DNA of 64,000 nucleotides from Tenacibaculum sp. MAR_2009_124 (GTDB lineage: Bacteria; Bacteroidota; Bacteroidia; Flavobacteriales; Flavobacteriaceae), in contig NZ_FNSF01000005.1 of NCBI RefSeq assembly GCF_900105455.1, positions 930,001-994,000 on the forward strand. Direction: 5' to 3'. Positions 51,021 through 59,833 of this stretch are shown here, in pieces (positions within the stretch are counted from its first letter, which is position 1; the number at the start of each line of letters is the position of its first letter). Under the pieces are notes generated by a model that saw only the letters and a list, made by a program, of their open reading frames with translations, ran no database searches and was not told the DNA's origin. Position numbers and translations under genes: made by a program.

Positions 51021-51316
51021 TTTTTAAAGTTGTTGTTTTCCCTATAAAAACAAATATATACATTTTGGTTTTTATGTTAATACGTTTTGATTGATCGTAT
51101 TTTGCCGTGAATTTATAAAAACAAGCTTTCTTTTATGAATACAGGGAAGTAGTTTTTGCTTATACCTCTTTTGTTGATTTATTTCGTGGTAATGAAAATT
51201 TATGAAGAGAATCTGAAACAGATTCTGGTTGTTTATTTAGTTTTTTAATAAAAAAACACATGGACAAAACTAAATGAGAACCTCTTAAAAAAATGAAACC
51301 TGAAATAAAACTTAAC

Positions 51317-51910
51317 ATGATGAAAAAACAATTATTTATGATTCTATTAGCCATAAGCGTTATGGTTAAGGCTCAAGACAACACGGATTCTAAAGAAACA
51401 GAAAGTCAAAGAAGCATGACTGAATTCTCTAAATCAAAACGACATAGCCTTAGTTTAGATGTAATTGCAGGACTTGCTTTCCCAGCCTTTAACCCAAGGT
51501 ATGAGTATGTGCTAAATAAGTACAGTGGTATTGGTGCAGATTTAAATATTAATTTTGATAATGAAAAAGGCTCGGAAATCTTAGAGAAATTTTCGTTTTC
51601 ACCTTATTATCGCCAGTACTTTTTTTCGAAAGAAGATTATGGTGCTAAAGGATTTTATGGTGAAGGTTTTTTAAAATTCTACACATATGAAAATGACTTC
51701 AATTTCTGGTTTGATAATTCTACAAATACAAATGACAAAACCTATTTTGAAACAGCGGTAGGTGTAGGTATTGGCTGGAAATGGGTAAGTGATTCTGGAT
51801 TTCTTATTGATATAAACGGTGGTTTAGGTCGTAACCTTGGTTTTGCAGACGATCCTAATGAGCGAGATTTTACTGGAAAATTTGGTTTAAACTTTGGCTG
51901 GCAGTTTTAA
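51317..51910 (+). CDS. Outer-membrane beta-barrel protein
   Basis: About 197 residues from ATG 51317 (an alternative is 51320). An in-frame ATG at 51293 would put eight extra residues before the signal peptide and is less likely. Signal MMKKQLFMILLAISVMVKAQ, then alternating beta strands (LSLDVIAGLAFPAFNPRYEYV, GVGIGWKWV) and C-terminal LNFGWQF ending in aromatic Phe. A small porin-like barrel, unknown role. Confidence 0.75.
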   Translation: MMKKQLFMILLAISVMVKAQDNTDSKETESQRSMTEFSKSKRHSLSLDVIAGLAFPAFNPRYEYVLNKYSGIGADLNINFDNEKGSEILEKFSFSPYYRQYFFSKEDYGAKGFYGEGFLKFYTYENDFNFWFDNSTNTNDKTYFETAVGVGIGWKWVSDSGFLIDINGGLGRNLGFADDPNERDFTGKFGLNFGWQF

Positions 51911-52239
51911 AGTTTAAGCAAGTTCATTTATTTGAATTACAATTACTAATCAACAAATGTTTCTTGAATAAATTTAAAAAGGTTAGTAATGTTAGGAAGA
52001 GAACTTTTTTAGGTTCTCTTTTTTATTTCTTGTAACCTTATAAAAATATAGCTATTTCACAATCATTGATTTTACTTAGTTTTTGGTTTTTGAAAATTCG
52101 AGTTATTAACAAAAAGTGAGAATTTTAGCACACCTGAATTCATTCTCAAGAGAAATAGATAAATTTTTATACCTTTAGATCTTAAGTAAAATTGCAACGT
52201 TTTTACAACTAGTTAATTGTTATCTAAAAAATTAAGCCT
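51911..52239. other. Intergenic stretch with terminator
   Basis: Contains a terminator at 51997-52024 (stem AAGAGAAC / GTTCTCTT, loop TTTTTTAG, then TTTT). Nothing else recognised. Confidence 0.5.
51997..52024 (+). terminator. Terminator after outer-membrane protein
   Basis: AAGAGAAC pairs with GTTCTCTT around TTTTTTAG, followed by four T and ATTT. Confidence 0.8.
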
Positions 52240-52842
52240 ATGATTTTCTATGGAACAAAAGGATCCCATATTCACTCTGAAAGAACCTCTAAAGGAGTTG
52301 AATGTGATAACTGTGAGGAAGTAGTACCTCATAATATATCAGTATACGGAAAATACGTGTATTTATATTGGATTCCCGTTTTCCCAATTGGTAAAAGAGC
52401 TTTTTCTGAATGTACGAATTGCAAAGTAACAAATGATTTTAGCGGAATGAATGAGAAGCTAAAGCAACATTCCTTGGATATTAAAAAACACACAAAGACT
52501 CCTGTTTGGTATTGGTCTGGTCTAGGTATCTTTGCTCTACTTATTTTCTTTGTATTTTACTACGCACAACAACACGAAAAAGACAAAGTCATTTATATTG
52601 CCTCGCCAGAAAAAGGTGACATAATTGAGTATAAACCATCTGATTTTTACTCTACTTTAAAAATAGTTGAAGTAACAAAAGATTCTGTTTATGTTGTACA
52701 AAATAATTACGAAATAGAACGACGAAGCAAACTTTATAAAATTGATAAAGTCGAAAATTATGGTAATGTACACTCTTCTTTTTCAAAGAAAGAATATAAA
52801 GCCATGTTTGAGAATAGAGCTTTTTTGGATGTAGATAGATAA
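52240..52842 (+). CDS. Zinc-ribbon single-pass membrane protein
   Basis: 200 residues. N-terminal zinc ribbon with C-x2-C pairs (ECDNCEE at about 25 and SECTNCK at about 65), a membrane helix at about 94-113 (WSGLGIFALLIFFVFYYAQ) and a C-terminal extracytoplasmic domain (IYIASPEKGDIIEYKP...). Found in various Bacteroidetes, function unknown. Monocistronic. Confidence 0.7.
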   Translation: MIFYGTKGSHIHSERTSKGVECDNCEEVVPHNISVYGKYVYLYWIPVFPIGKRAFSECTNCKVTNDFSGMNEKLKQHSLDIKKHTKTPVWYWSGLGIFALLIFFVFYYAQQHEKDKVIYIASPEKGDIIEYKPSDFYSTLKIVEVTKDSVYVVQNNYEIERRSKLYKIDKVENYGNVHSSFSKKEYKAMFENRAFLDVDR

Positions 52843-53101
52843 AAGTTTTTAGTTTATTACAAAAATAACATCATATTTATAGTTTATTTCATTGATGAGT
52901 TTTTACCAGTTGAGGTCATTTTGAGATACCAGACAAAAATATTCTTAAGTGATTATGATTATAGCGATAGAATTATTTTTGAGTTAAGTCTGGTCGACTA
53001 GATTTTTTGTCCTGTTTTATTCTGAGCATAGTCCCAGGGGGTCAATCAATGGAAAAGGAAAAAAGGTTCATAAAAACGCTATGTACTAATAAAAGAAAAA
53101 T

Positions 53102-53851
53102 ATGTTACAAAATAATGATATTGAAAACATCTTGTTTTTAGATATTGAAACAGTACCACAAAACGAAATGTGGAACAGTTTGTCAAGTGAAGAAAAAGAA
53201 CTTTTTGATCTAAAAACGAAATACCAAAGAAAAGAGGAATATAGTGCTGAAGAGTTTTATCAGAGAGCTGGAATTTGGGCGGAGTTTGGTAAAATAGTTT
53301 GTATTTCGGTAGGCTATTTTATAAATAAAAATGAAATAAAAACCTTTCGGGTTACTTCATTTTCAGGAATTGATGAGAGAAAAATATTGCTAGATTTTAA
53401 AAGCCTTTTGGAGAATCATTTTAACCAGAAACAGCATTTATTATGCGCTCATAATGGTAAGGAATTCGATTTTCCATACATTGCTAGGAGAATGGTAATT
53501 CATGGAATACAACTCCCGGATAAACTTAATTTATTTGGAAAGAAACCATGGGAAATTGCGCATTTGGATACTCTGGAATTATGGAAGTTTGGTGACTATA
53601 AACATTATACTTCGCTAAAATTACTTACTTATGTTTTGGGAGTTCCTTCCCCTAAAGAAGATATTGACGGAAGTGAGGTTGCAGGTATTTTTTATAAAGA
53701 AAAAAACATTCAAAGAATTGTCGATTATTGCGAACGTGATACGGTTGCAGTAGCACAGGTGTTTTTACGGTTAAATAATCAACCTATTTTACAGGAAGAT
53801 GCAGTTGTGAGCATAAAGAAAGAGGCCTTTCAGCCTCTTCACAATCAATAA
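53102..53851 (+). CDS. PolB-like 3'-5' exonuclease
   Basis: 249 residues of DnaQ-fold: ExoI LFLDIETVPQ (Asp17/Glu19), ExoII LLCAHNGKEFDFPYIARRM (Asp), ExoIII YCERDTVAVAQVF (Asp). This is the stand-alone 3'-5' exonuclease related to the PolB proofreading domain, frequent in Bacteroidetes. It probably degrades ssDNA. A hairpin AAGAGGC/GCCTCTT at 53820-53838 lies within the last codons and may act as terminator. Confidence 0.85.
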   Translation: MLQNNDIENILFLDIETVPQNEMWNSLSSEEKELFDLKTKYQRKEEYSAEEFYQRAGIWAEFGKIVCISVGYFINKNEIKTFRVTSFSGIDERKILLDFKSLLENHFNQKQHLLCAHNGKEFDFPYIARRMVIHGIQLPDKLNLFGKKPWEIAHLDTLELWKFGDYKHYTSLKLLTYVLGVPSPKEDIDGSEVAGIFYKEKNIQRIVDYCERDTVAVAQVFLRLNNQPILQEDAVVSIKKEAFQPLHNQ

Positions 53852-54053
53852 AGCATACATTATTCCCTTAGTAATGCAACTATTTATTCCTAATAAAAAT
53901 CCTGAAAATACAATCACACTATGAGCTTCGAGGTTTTAGTGTAACTAACTAATACTATGTAAAATCAAGAGTAAGCAAAGTATAGCATGAAGTAATTTCA
54001 GGACATAGTTTTATGAATGGTCCTAATATAGTATTGAGAGACCGTTTCAGATT

Positions 54054-54452
54054 TTAATTGTTAACAGGCACTACTTTTACTTCGTATTCGTCGTTCCCAT
54101 TGGCATCTTTACCTTTCCAAAATTTAAAAACATAATCTTCTTCTTGTCGTACCTGTATTGGAATATCAAGTTCTCTTTCTATTGCCTGATTAACGCAATT
54201 AGCATCTAAATCCTGTAAAGCTCTTACAGCTACAATTCTTGTTGTATCATCATATTGATAATACAAGTTGTAAAATGAATGGCAATTGTCAGGTAAAGAG
54301 TATTTAATTTTAATGGTATCAATAGTATTGTATGTAAAACTATCGGGTGTTGTTGACTCGTCAATAGGCAATAGTTTAACCACTAAATTATTTCCATCGA
54401 GTGAACATGAAAGAAAGCCTAGGGTTAAGACAAATAATAATATTTTTTTCAT
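54054..54452 (-). CDS. Small lipoprotein downstream of the sigma operon
   Basis: 132 residues. Lipobox FLSC (Cys about 16) then SLDGN. The mature part is polar, acidic-basic mixed, with a Cys pair. 12 bases after the 441-residue protein, in the same direction, so probably the third gene of the sigma-factor operon. No domain recognised. Confidence 0.7.
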   Translation of the reverse strand: MKKILLFVLTLGFLSCSLDGNNLVVKLLPIDESTTPDSFTYNTIDTIKIKYSLPDNCHSFYNLYYQYDDTTRIVAVRALQDLDANCVNQAIERELDIPIQVRQEEDYVFKFWKGKDANGNDEYEVKVVPVNN

Positions 54453-54464
54453 GAGTTTAGGTTT

Positions 54465-55790
54465 TTAAAATTGATAAATTAATCCAGAATGCACACCAAT
54501 GGTATAAGGCCTAAAACCATTATCGTTTTTTGAAAAAGTATTTAATTGAACTTTAAACATTGGGTTAATTGCGATCTTTAATTTTTTGTTTATTGAGTAT
54601 TGAAGGTCAATACCTAAGTTTCCACTAAAATTTATAGTGTTTAAATTACTGGCTTTTCCCAGTGATTGAGATTGAGTTTCGGAAGAGAGTATCACTTCAT
54701 TTTGATTTAGAAATAAAGAACTTACTCCTGTAACTATTTGAGAACTGAATTTTTTACTTTCTAAAAACGTATATTTTACTTCTACAGGAATTTCAATATA
54801 ACTGTAGTTTTGTTGTAAAGAAGCACGAGTAGTTTCAACTCTTGAAGTGGAAAGAGAATTTGCATCAAGTGCAGTTTCTGAAGTGCTTAATAAGAAAGCC
54901 GGTTCCGAATTATGTTCTACATTTTCCAAACTAGCTCCTCTAACATTGTTAAGAACAGAAAGATTAGAGTTTGAATAGCCAATTTTTTGCACAAACACAC
55001 CTGACTGAACAGTCCATTTATTAGTTACCTCATAGGCAAGTTTTACACCATATGAAAAAGTATTTTCTCCGTTCGTATCAGAAGCGTTTAAACTTTTATC
55101 TAACGCCGAGGTATTCGTAAAAGAGTTGGTATGAGTTAATGCAAACGTTGGCGATACTGACCATTTGTTGTCTTTCGTTGCAGCAACTAATACACTATCT
55201 CTTTTTTCCAATTCCTTTAAGAAGTCTTTTTTGATAGATTTCTTAGTGGAAGTAGAATCATTTTTAGAGGAAATTTTAACTGAATTGTTTTGTGTTTTCT
55301 TTTCGAAAGAAATCTTTTCCATAGCATTTTTCTCTTCGGATAAAGACCCTTCTTTCACCGCTTTATCTAAAGTTGAATTTTCACTAGCAATAAGGTTTGT
55401 ATTTTGAGTTAAATTTTTTATTGATGCACTATTTTGTTTTGGTTGCCTTTTTCTGGGGGTATTTGAGCTTTTTGCAATTACAGTCTTTTCTTCCTGAATA
55501 GGTAAAACAGGTATGGATTTATGAATCTGCATTGAATCTTTAGTACGCTTAGGAGAAGTTACAATAACGTCATTAATAATAGGTTTATCGGTTTTTAAAA
55601 ACGGATATAATAAGAACCCAGCAATGATAACAGAAGCAGCACCAGCATACATCCACCACATGGGTAAAACTCTACGTTTTTTCTTTTTTAGCTTTGCTTC
55701 AATAGCACTCCAAACCTCAGGATTAGGAGTTGCCTCCATACCTTCAAGTTTTTCTTGAAACAATCTATCTATATTTTCTTTACTATCCAT
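54465..55790 (-). CDS. Membrane-anchored protein with C-terminal beta-barrel-like domain
   Basis: 441 residues. N-terminal cytoplasmic segment (RLFQEKLEGMEATPNPEVWSA) typical of proteins coupled to ECF sigma factors, one membrane helix at about 44-65 (MWWMYAGAASVIIAGFLLYPF), a long Ser/Lys-rich linker, and a 200-residue C-terminal part that looks like an outer-membrane barrel (GVKLAYEVTNKWTVQSGVFV ... IGVHSGLIYQF). It starts immediately after the sigma factor stop codon (TAAATG). Possibly an anti-sigma-like or envelope-spanning sensor. Confidence 0.65.
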   Translation of the reverse strand: MDSKENIDRLFQEKLEGMEATPNPEVWSAIEAKLKKKKRRVLPMWWMYAGAASVIIAGFLLYPFLKTDKPIINDVIVTSPKRTKDSMQIHKSIPVLPIQEEKTVIAKSSNTPRKRQPKQNSASIKNLTQNTNLIASENSTLDKAVKEGSLSEEKNAMEKISFEKKTQNNSVKISSKNDSTSTKKSIKKDFLKELEKRDSVLVAATKDNKWSVSPTFALTHTNSFTNTSALDKSLNASDTNGENTFSYGVKLAYEVTNKWTVQSGVFVQKIGYSNSNLSVLNNVRGASLENVEHNSEPAFLLSTSETALDANSLSTSRVETTRASLQQNYSYIEIPVEVKYTFLESKKFSSQIVTGVSSLFLNQNEVILSSETQSQSLGKASNLNTINFSGNLGIDLQYSINKKLKIAINPMFKVQLNTFSKNDNGFRPYTIGVHSGLIYQF

Positions 55791-56330
55791 TTATGCTTCT
55801 TTTTGTACTTTTTGATGAGCTTCTATTTTTTGCTTTAATGATAACCGAGCTCTTGATAAATTAGACTTTGAAGTTCCTTCAGAAATTTTTAACATCTCGG
55901 AAATTTCTTTGTGAGAAAACTTATCTAATACATATAGGTTAAAAACTAATCGATACCTATCGGGTAATTCTTGAATACATGATAAAAGAAAATCTACATT
56001 TACTTCAGATTCATCATAATACACATCTTCTACTTCTTCAATGGCTTCTTCTTTTATCAACTGTAAAGGCGATTTTTGCCGATACTTTTGTAAAGCGGTA
56101 TTAATAGCTACTCTTTTCATCCATCCTTCAAAAGACCCTTTATGATCATATTGTTTAATTTTTTTAAAAATGACCATAAAACTGTCCTGTAAAGTATCCT
56201 GAGCATCCTCATAATTTTTAGAATATTTAAGGCACAAGGCAAATAGCTTTGCAGAATATAGTTGATAAACTTCTGCTTGTGCCTTAATATTCTGATGGCA
56301 ACATTGTTGTATGATTGTTGTTAGGTTAAT
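55791..56330 (-). CDS. ECF RNA polymerase sigma factor, unusual start
   Basis: 179 residues if started at ATT 56330. Region 2 (YQLYSAKLFALCLKYSKN, DAQDTLQDSFMVIFKKI, GSFEGWMKRVAINTAL) and region 4 (RLVFNLYVLDKFSHKEISEM, EGTSKSNLSRARLSLK) are clear. The first standard start (TTG 56237) would remove the first part of region 2, though the open frame continues upstream with conserved-looking INLTTIIQQCCHQNIKAQAE and no ATG, GTG or TTG before a TAA. ATT (as in infC) or another rare start is therefore inferred. Leads the 54054-56330 operon. Confidence 0.75.
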   Translation of the reverse strand: MNLTTIIQQCCHQNIKAQAEVYQLYSAKLFALCLKYSKNYEDAQDTLQDSFMVIFKKIKQYDHKGSFEGWMKRVAINTALQKYRQKSPLQLIKEEAIEEVEDVYYDESEVNVDFLLSCIQELPDRYRLVFNLYVLDKFSHKEISEMLKISEGTSKSNLSRARLSLKQKIEAHQKVQKEA

Positions 56331-56353
56331 GAGTCTATTTTTTTTTAAAAATA

Positions 56354-56755
56354 CTAATAATTAAACTGAGCCTTTCCGTTGTTGCAAACAATTCCTTTTG
56401 GCACTCCAGGAAGGTCGCAGGTCGACATTACATTCCATCTTTTATTGTATTTATCTTCTTCTTTTCTGTGTTTTTCAATTAAACTTTTAAACAGTTCAAC
56501 ATTTATTTCATTTGAATAAGCAATATAACCATGTGGGCCACCACAAGCCTTGCTTCCATAGGAAATAAACGACCAATCATCAGGATTGTTACAAGTTAAA
56601 TCTTTGAGCATATTATTAGCCTGTTCAAGTATTTTTGATACTTCTTGATAGTGTTCTTCTTGATTTCTTGAATCAATAGGTTCTTTAATATTATCGTTGT
56701 TATTACATGATAATAGAATAATAAATAAAATAGGTAGTAGTTTTAGGTTTTTCAT
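56354..56755 (-). CDS. Small lipoprotein
   Basis: 133 residues with lipobox LLSC (Cys about 16) followed by NNNDN. The mature part has four Cys (CNNPDD, ACGG, TCDLPG, VCNNG), probably two disulfides. It lies 32 bases after the 56788-57108 gene and just before the sigma gene on the same strand, so these could form one operon. No family recognised. Confidence 0.7.
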   Translation of the reverse strand: MKNLKLLPILFIILLSCNNNDNIKEPIDSRNQEEHYQEVSKILEQANNMLKDLTCNNPDDWSFISYGSKACGGPHGYIAYSNEINVELFKSLIEKHRKEEDKYNKRWNVMSTCDLPGVPKGIVCNNGKAQFNY

Positions 56756-56787
56756 AATTAAAATTGGTTTTTCATTTAATAAATAGG

Positions 56788-57108
56788 TTAATTAGGTAAA
56801 TCGTAAGATTCTTTTTTAGTTTTGGTTAAAATTCTTATTAAAGACGTGTCTTTTCCGATATTCATATTTGATGATTTTTTAATAGAAATTAAAAGTTCAT
56901 ATTCGTATCCATCCTCATATACGAAACCATTAATAGTATCATAGCAGGTTTTCCAAGCATCAAATTCATTTTCCTTAAAGAGCAATTCTTTCTGAGAAGC
57001 TTTTCTGGAAGCTATCATAATAAATTTTTGATTCTTTAAATCTTTTGAACTAGTAATGTTCATTAGTCGTAGTACATTGTCTATTTTTGATTGAAGCAGT
57101 CTTTTCAT
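56788..57108 (-). CDS. Hypothetical protein
   Basis: 106 residues, not recognised. Basic N-terminus (MKRLLQSKIDNVLRLMNI), then an alpha/beta pattern with a C-terminal amphipathic stretch (KDTSLIRILTKTKKESYDLP). No signal peptide. Upstream of a lipoprotein gene in the same direction. Confidence 0.6.
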   Translation of the reverse strand: MKRLLQSKIDNVLRLMNITSSKDLKNQKFIMIASRKASQKELLFKENEFDAWKTCYDTINGFVYEDGYEYELLISIKKSSNMNIGKDTSLIRILTKTKKESYDLPN

Positions 57109-57224
57109 ATGAGAATATTTAAATGGAACGTCTAACTTTGCTTAAAACATCATTAGTGGTTTTTATTACTAGATGCATAAAAAATTAAAAGGTTGCGTAG
57201 AATACTCTTATTTTTGTAAAAATT

Positions 57225-58199
57225 ATGCAGAACAAGGTTTTTAACATACAGTCTGAAGAAGATTTTAAAGAAGTTGCACTTGCTGTTTTTAAACATCAAT
57301 TCGCTAACAATAACGTATATCGATCTTTTTGCGATTTACTCTATATTCATCCATCAGATGTTACAAAAATTGAGGAAATACCTTTTTTACCGATTCAATT
57401 TTTTAAATCGAAAGAAATACTTTCCTCTAAAGATCAAGTACAAGAAACATTTTCAAGCTCTGGAACAACGGGCAGTGTTACAAGTAAACATTTGGTTACC
57501 GACATATCCTGGTATGAGAAAAGTTATTTGTTAGGGTTTGAACAATTTTACGGAGACATAAGCGATTACGTTGTTTTGGCTCTATTACCAAACTATCTCG
57601 AACGGAAAGGTTCTTCATTAATTTATATGGTGAACGATTTAATTAAACGCTCAAGTCATCCGGAAAGTGGATTTTATTTAAATAATTTATCTGAGTTAAC
57701 TAAAACGTTAAAAGACCTTGATAAAAGAGGAAAAAAAGTCTTGTTAATTGGAGTTTCATTTGCTTTGTTAGATTTAATTGAGCAATATCAGTTTTCTTTA
57801 AAAAACACCATTGTTATGGAAACAGGTGGAATGAAAGGAAGAAGAAAAGAGTTAATTAGAGCTGAACTTCATGACATTTTGAAAAAAGGTTTCGGAATAT
57901 CTGAAATTCATTCAGAATACGGAATGACTGAACTATTAAGTCAGGGATATTCTAAAGGAAAAGGTATTTTTAATAGTCCACCTTGGATGAAATTATTAAC
58001 AAGAGATACGGAAGATCCTTTAACAGTATTACCCAAAGGAAATTCAGGAGGAATTAATGTTATTGATCTAGCAAATTTTAATTCATGCTCATTCATTGCG
58101 ACTCAAGATTTAGGAAAAGTACATTCTGACGGTAGCTTCGAAATTATAGGACGTTTTGATAATTCCGATATCCGAGGATGTAATTTAATGGTTCTATAA
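57225..58199 (+). CDS. LuxE/PaaK-like acyl-protein synthetase
   Basis: 324 residues. Adenylate-forming loop ETFSSSGTTGS (about 83-93), IPFLPIQFFKSKE, then HSEYGMTELLSQGY with the A5-type motif (E-Y-G-M-T-E), and a late IGRFDNSDIRGCNLMVL. Residues fit the LuxE family, which activates fatty acids as acyl-AMP. In non-luminous Flavobacteria its substrate is unknown. A -7 box TATTTTTG sits just upstream (57207-57214). Confidence 0.75.
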   Translation: MQNKVFNIQSEEDFKEVALAVFKHQFANNNVYRSFCDLLYIHPSDVTKIEEIPFLPIQFFKSKEILSSKDQVQETFSSSGTTGSVTSKHLVTDISWYEKSYLLGFEQFYGDISDYVVLALLPNYLERKGSSLIYMVNDLIKRSSHPESGFYLNNLSELTKTLKDLDKRGKKVLLIGVSFALLDLIEQYQFSLKNTIVMETGGMKGRRKELIRAELHDILKKGFGISEIHSEYGMTELLSQGYSKGKGIFNSPPWMKLLTRDTEDPLTVLPKGNSGGINVIDLANFNSCSFIATQDLGKVHSDGSFEIIGRFDNSDIRGCNLMVL

Positions 58200-58276
58200 G
58201 AATTTGTTAAGTATATGACAAAAAACAATTTAACTTGACCAGTTCATTTTTTTACTACTTATATTTATTAGGAGAC

Positions 58277-58359
58277 AATGTCACCTCGAGCGTAGTCGAG
58301 AGGTCTTTTATATCTATACCTAGTAAAATTAGAGTCTCGACTGCGCTCGACCTGACATT
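58277..58359. repeat. 25-bp imperfect inverted repeat (REP-like)
   Basis: AATGTCACCTCGAGCG..AGTCGAGA at 58277-58301 and its inverted counterpart at 58335-58359 (22 of 25 paired). Each arm itself contains the palindromic CTCGA..TCGAG type core. GC-rich compared with surroundings, lies between convergent or tandem genes, similar to dispersed extragenic palindromes. Confidence 0.7.
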
Positions 58360-58582
58360 GAGAGTCCGTTTAGCTAATTTTGTTATGTACTTAGAAGAAT
58401 TTATTAAAATAATTCAAAACAAGTAGCTTAGGGTAAACTATTTAATTTTCAAGTAAAAACACAAAGAGTAACATTCTTTAGCACCTTTCCTTGCTATTGA
58501 CTAAAACCAAAGAGATAAAAAAAGGCAAGTTTAATGTAAGCCTTTGTTAATGTATTCGACAACTTCACAAAACTATACCATT

Positions 58583-59032
58583 ATGAAACAACTTTTTACT
58601 TTAATATTGTTAACAATATCGACGGCTATTTTTGCCCAAAAAATAGATTATAACACCAAAAAAGGCTTTGTAGCTGAGGGGTATGATGTGGTATCTTATT
58701 TTGTAGATAATGAACCTAATAAAGGAAGTAACAAATTCCAAACGGTTCATGATGGGGTGAAATTTAAATTTTCTTCAGAAAAAAATCTAACACTATTTAA
58801 AGAAAGCCCAGAAAAATATATTCCACAATATGGAGGATATTGTGCATATGCAATAGCAGCGAAAAAAACAAAAATGTATATCGATGCTGAAGCGTATGAA
58901 ATAAGAGATGGAAAGTTGTATTTATTTTACAATTCTTGGATATCTAATAAACTTGATGATTGGAAAAAAGGAGATACTAAAAAGCTTCAGAATCAAGGAG
59001 ATAATAATTGGGAAGAACTTAAATATAAATAA
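58583..59032 (+). CDS. YHS-domain exported protein, copy 1
   Basis: 149 residues from ATG 58583 (MKQLFTLILLTISTAIFAQ), where the signal peptide starts. An in-frame ATG at 58544 would prefix 13 unrelated residues. YHS-like domain with VAEGYDVVSYF, then FKFSSEKNLTLFKESPEKYIPQYGGYCAYA. YHS domains often bind metals such as copper. Paired with a paralogue eight bases downstream. Confidence 0.8.
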   Translation: MKQLFTLILLTISTAIFAQKIDYNTKKGFVAEGYDVVSYFVDNEPNKGSNKFQTVHDGVKFKFSSEKNLTLFKESPEKYIPQYGGYCAYAIAAKKTKMYIDAEAYEIRDGKLYLFYNSWISNKLDDWKKGDTKKLQNQGDNNWEELKYK

Positions 59033-59040
59033 TAGTAGAA

Positions 59041-59478
59041 ATGAATAAATTAGTTATCATCTTTCTTTTTATATGTTCGTTAGGATATAGTCAAAAAAAT
59101 TACAATGTAAAAAAAGGACTTGTAGCCAAAGGATATGATGTTGTAGCCTATTTCAATAACGCTGCAACAAAAGGAAATAAAAAGTTTTCGACCAGTTATA
59201 ACGAGGCAACATTTAGGTTTTCTTCTCAAAAAAATTTAGAAAAATTTAAAGGATCACCTGAAAAATATGTGCCTCAATATGGAGGATATTGTGCGTATGC
59301 AATTGGGAAAACTGGAGAGAAAGTTGATATCAATCCAAAAACATTTGAAATAAGAGATAATAAATTATACTTGTTTTACAACGCTTGGGGAACCAATACA
59401 CTAAAATTGTGGAATGAAGAAAGCCCTGAGAAATTAAAAGAACAAGCAGACAAAAACTGGAAGTCGATTAATCATTAA
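59041..59478 (+). CDS. YHS-domain exported protein, copy 2
   Basis: 145 residues with a signal peptide (MNKLVIIFLFICSLGYSQ) and the same domain (LVAKGYDVVAYF, FRFSSQKNLEKFKGSPEKYV, PQYGGYCAYAIG). About half the residues are identical to copy 1. Tandem duplication followed by divergence, transcribed together. Confidence 0.8.
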   Translation: MNKLVIIFLFICSLGYSQKNYNVKKGLVAKGYDVVAYFNNAATKGNKKFSTSYNEATFRFSSQKNLEKFKGSPEKYVPQYGGYCAYAIGKTGEKVDINPKTFEIRDNKLYLFYNAWGTNTLKLWNEESPEKLKEQADKNWKSINH

Positions 59479-59833
59479 TACCAGTTGGTGTTTGAAATTA
59501 CTGTAAAAGAAAAAAGAACGTTTTATTACGGTAACTTTAAATTGCAAATGGTATAAACTAATATGATTCAATTGAATCTAGGGGGACGACGAAAAAGAGC
59601 TGAATCATTTCAGCTCTTTTTTTTATGCCATTTTGCGAGTTGAAATCAACTACCTAGAGGTAAGCTCACGATACATTCAAAGTAAACTGTTTTCGGAATT
59701 TTGATACAAGTGTCGGAGCATTTTAATCTCACTTAAAGAGTAAAAGAAAACTGATTGTTTTTTTTCTTTATTCAAATTACAAATGGTATAGTAATCTTTT
59801 TCTTTTATTTTTGTTTGAAACATCCTTTCTAGC
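59479..59833. other. Intergenic stretch with terminator before glpD
   Basis: A strong terminator at 59592-59624 and a -7 box TATTTTTG at about 59806-59813. No ORF on either strand is convincing. Confidence 0.5.
59592..59624 (+). terminator. Terminator after YHS pair
   Basis: AAAAAGAGCTGAA / TTCAGCTCTTTTT around TCAT, then T run. Symmetric, works in both directions. Confidence 0.85.

Noticed and set aside
58235..58426. 63-codon ORF after the LuxE-like gene
   Set aside because: It is made from the palindromic repeat at 58277-58359 and flanking AT-rich DNA.
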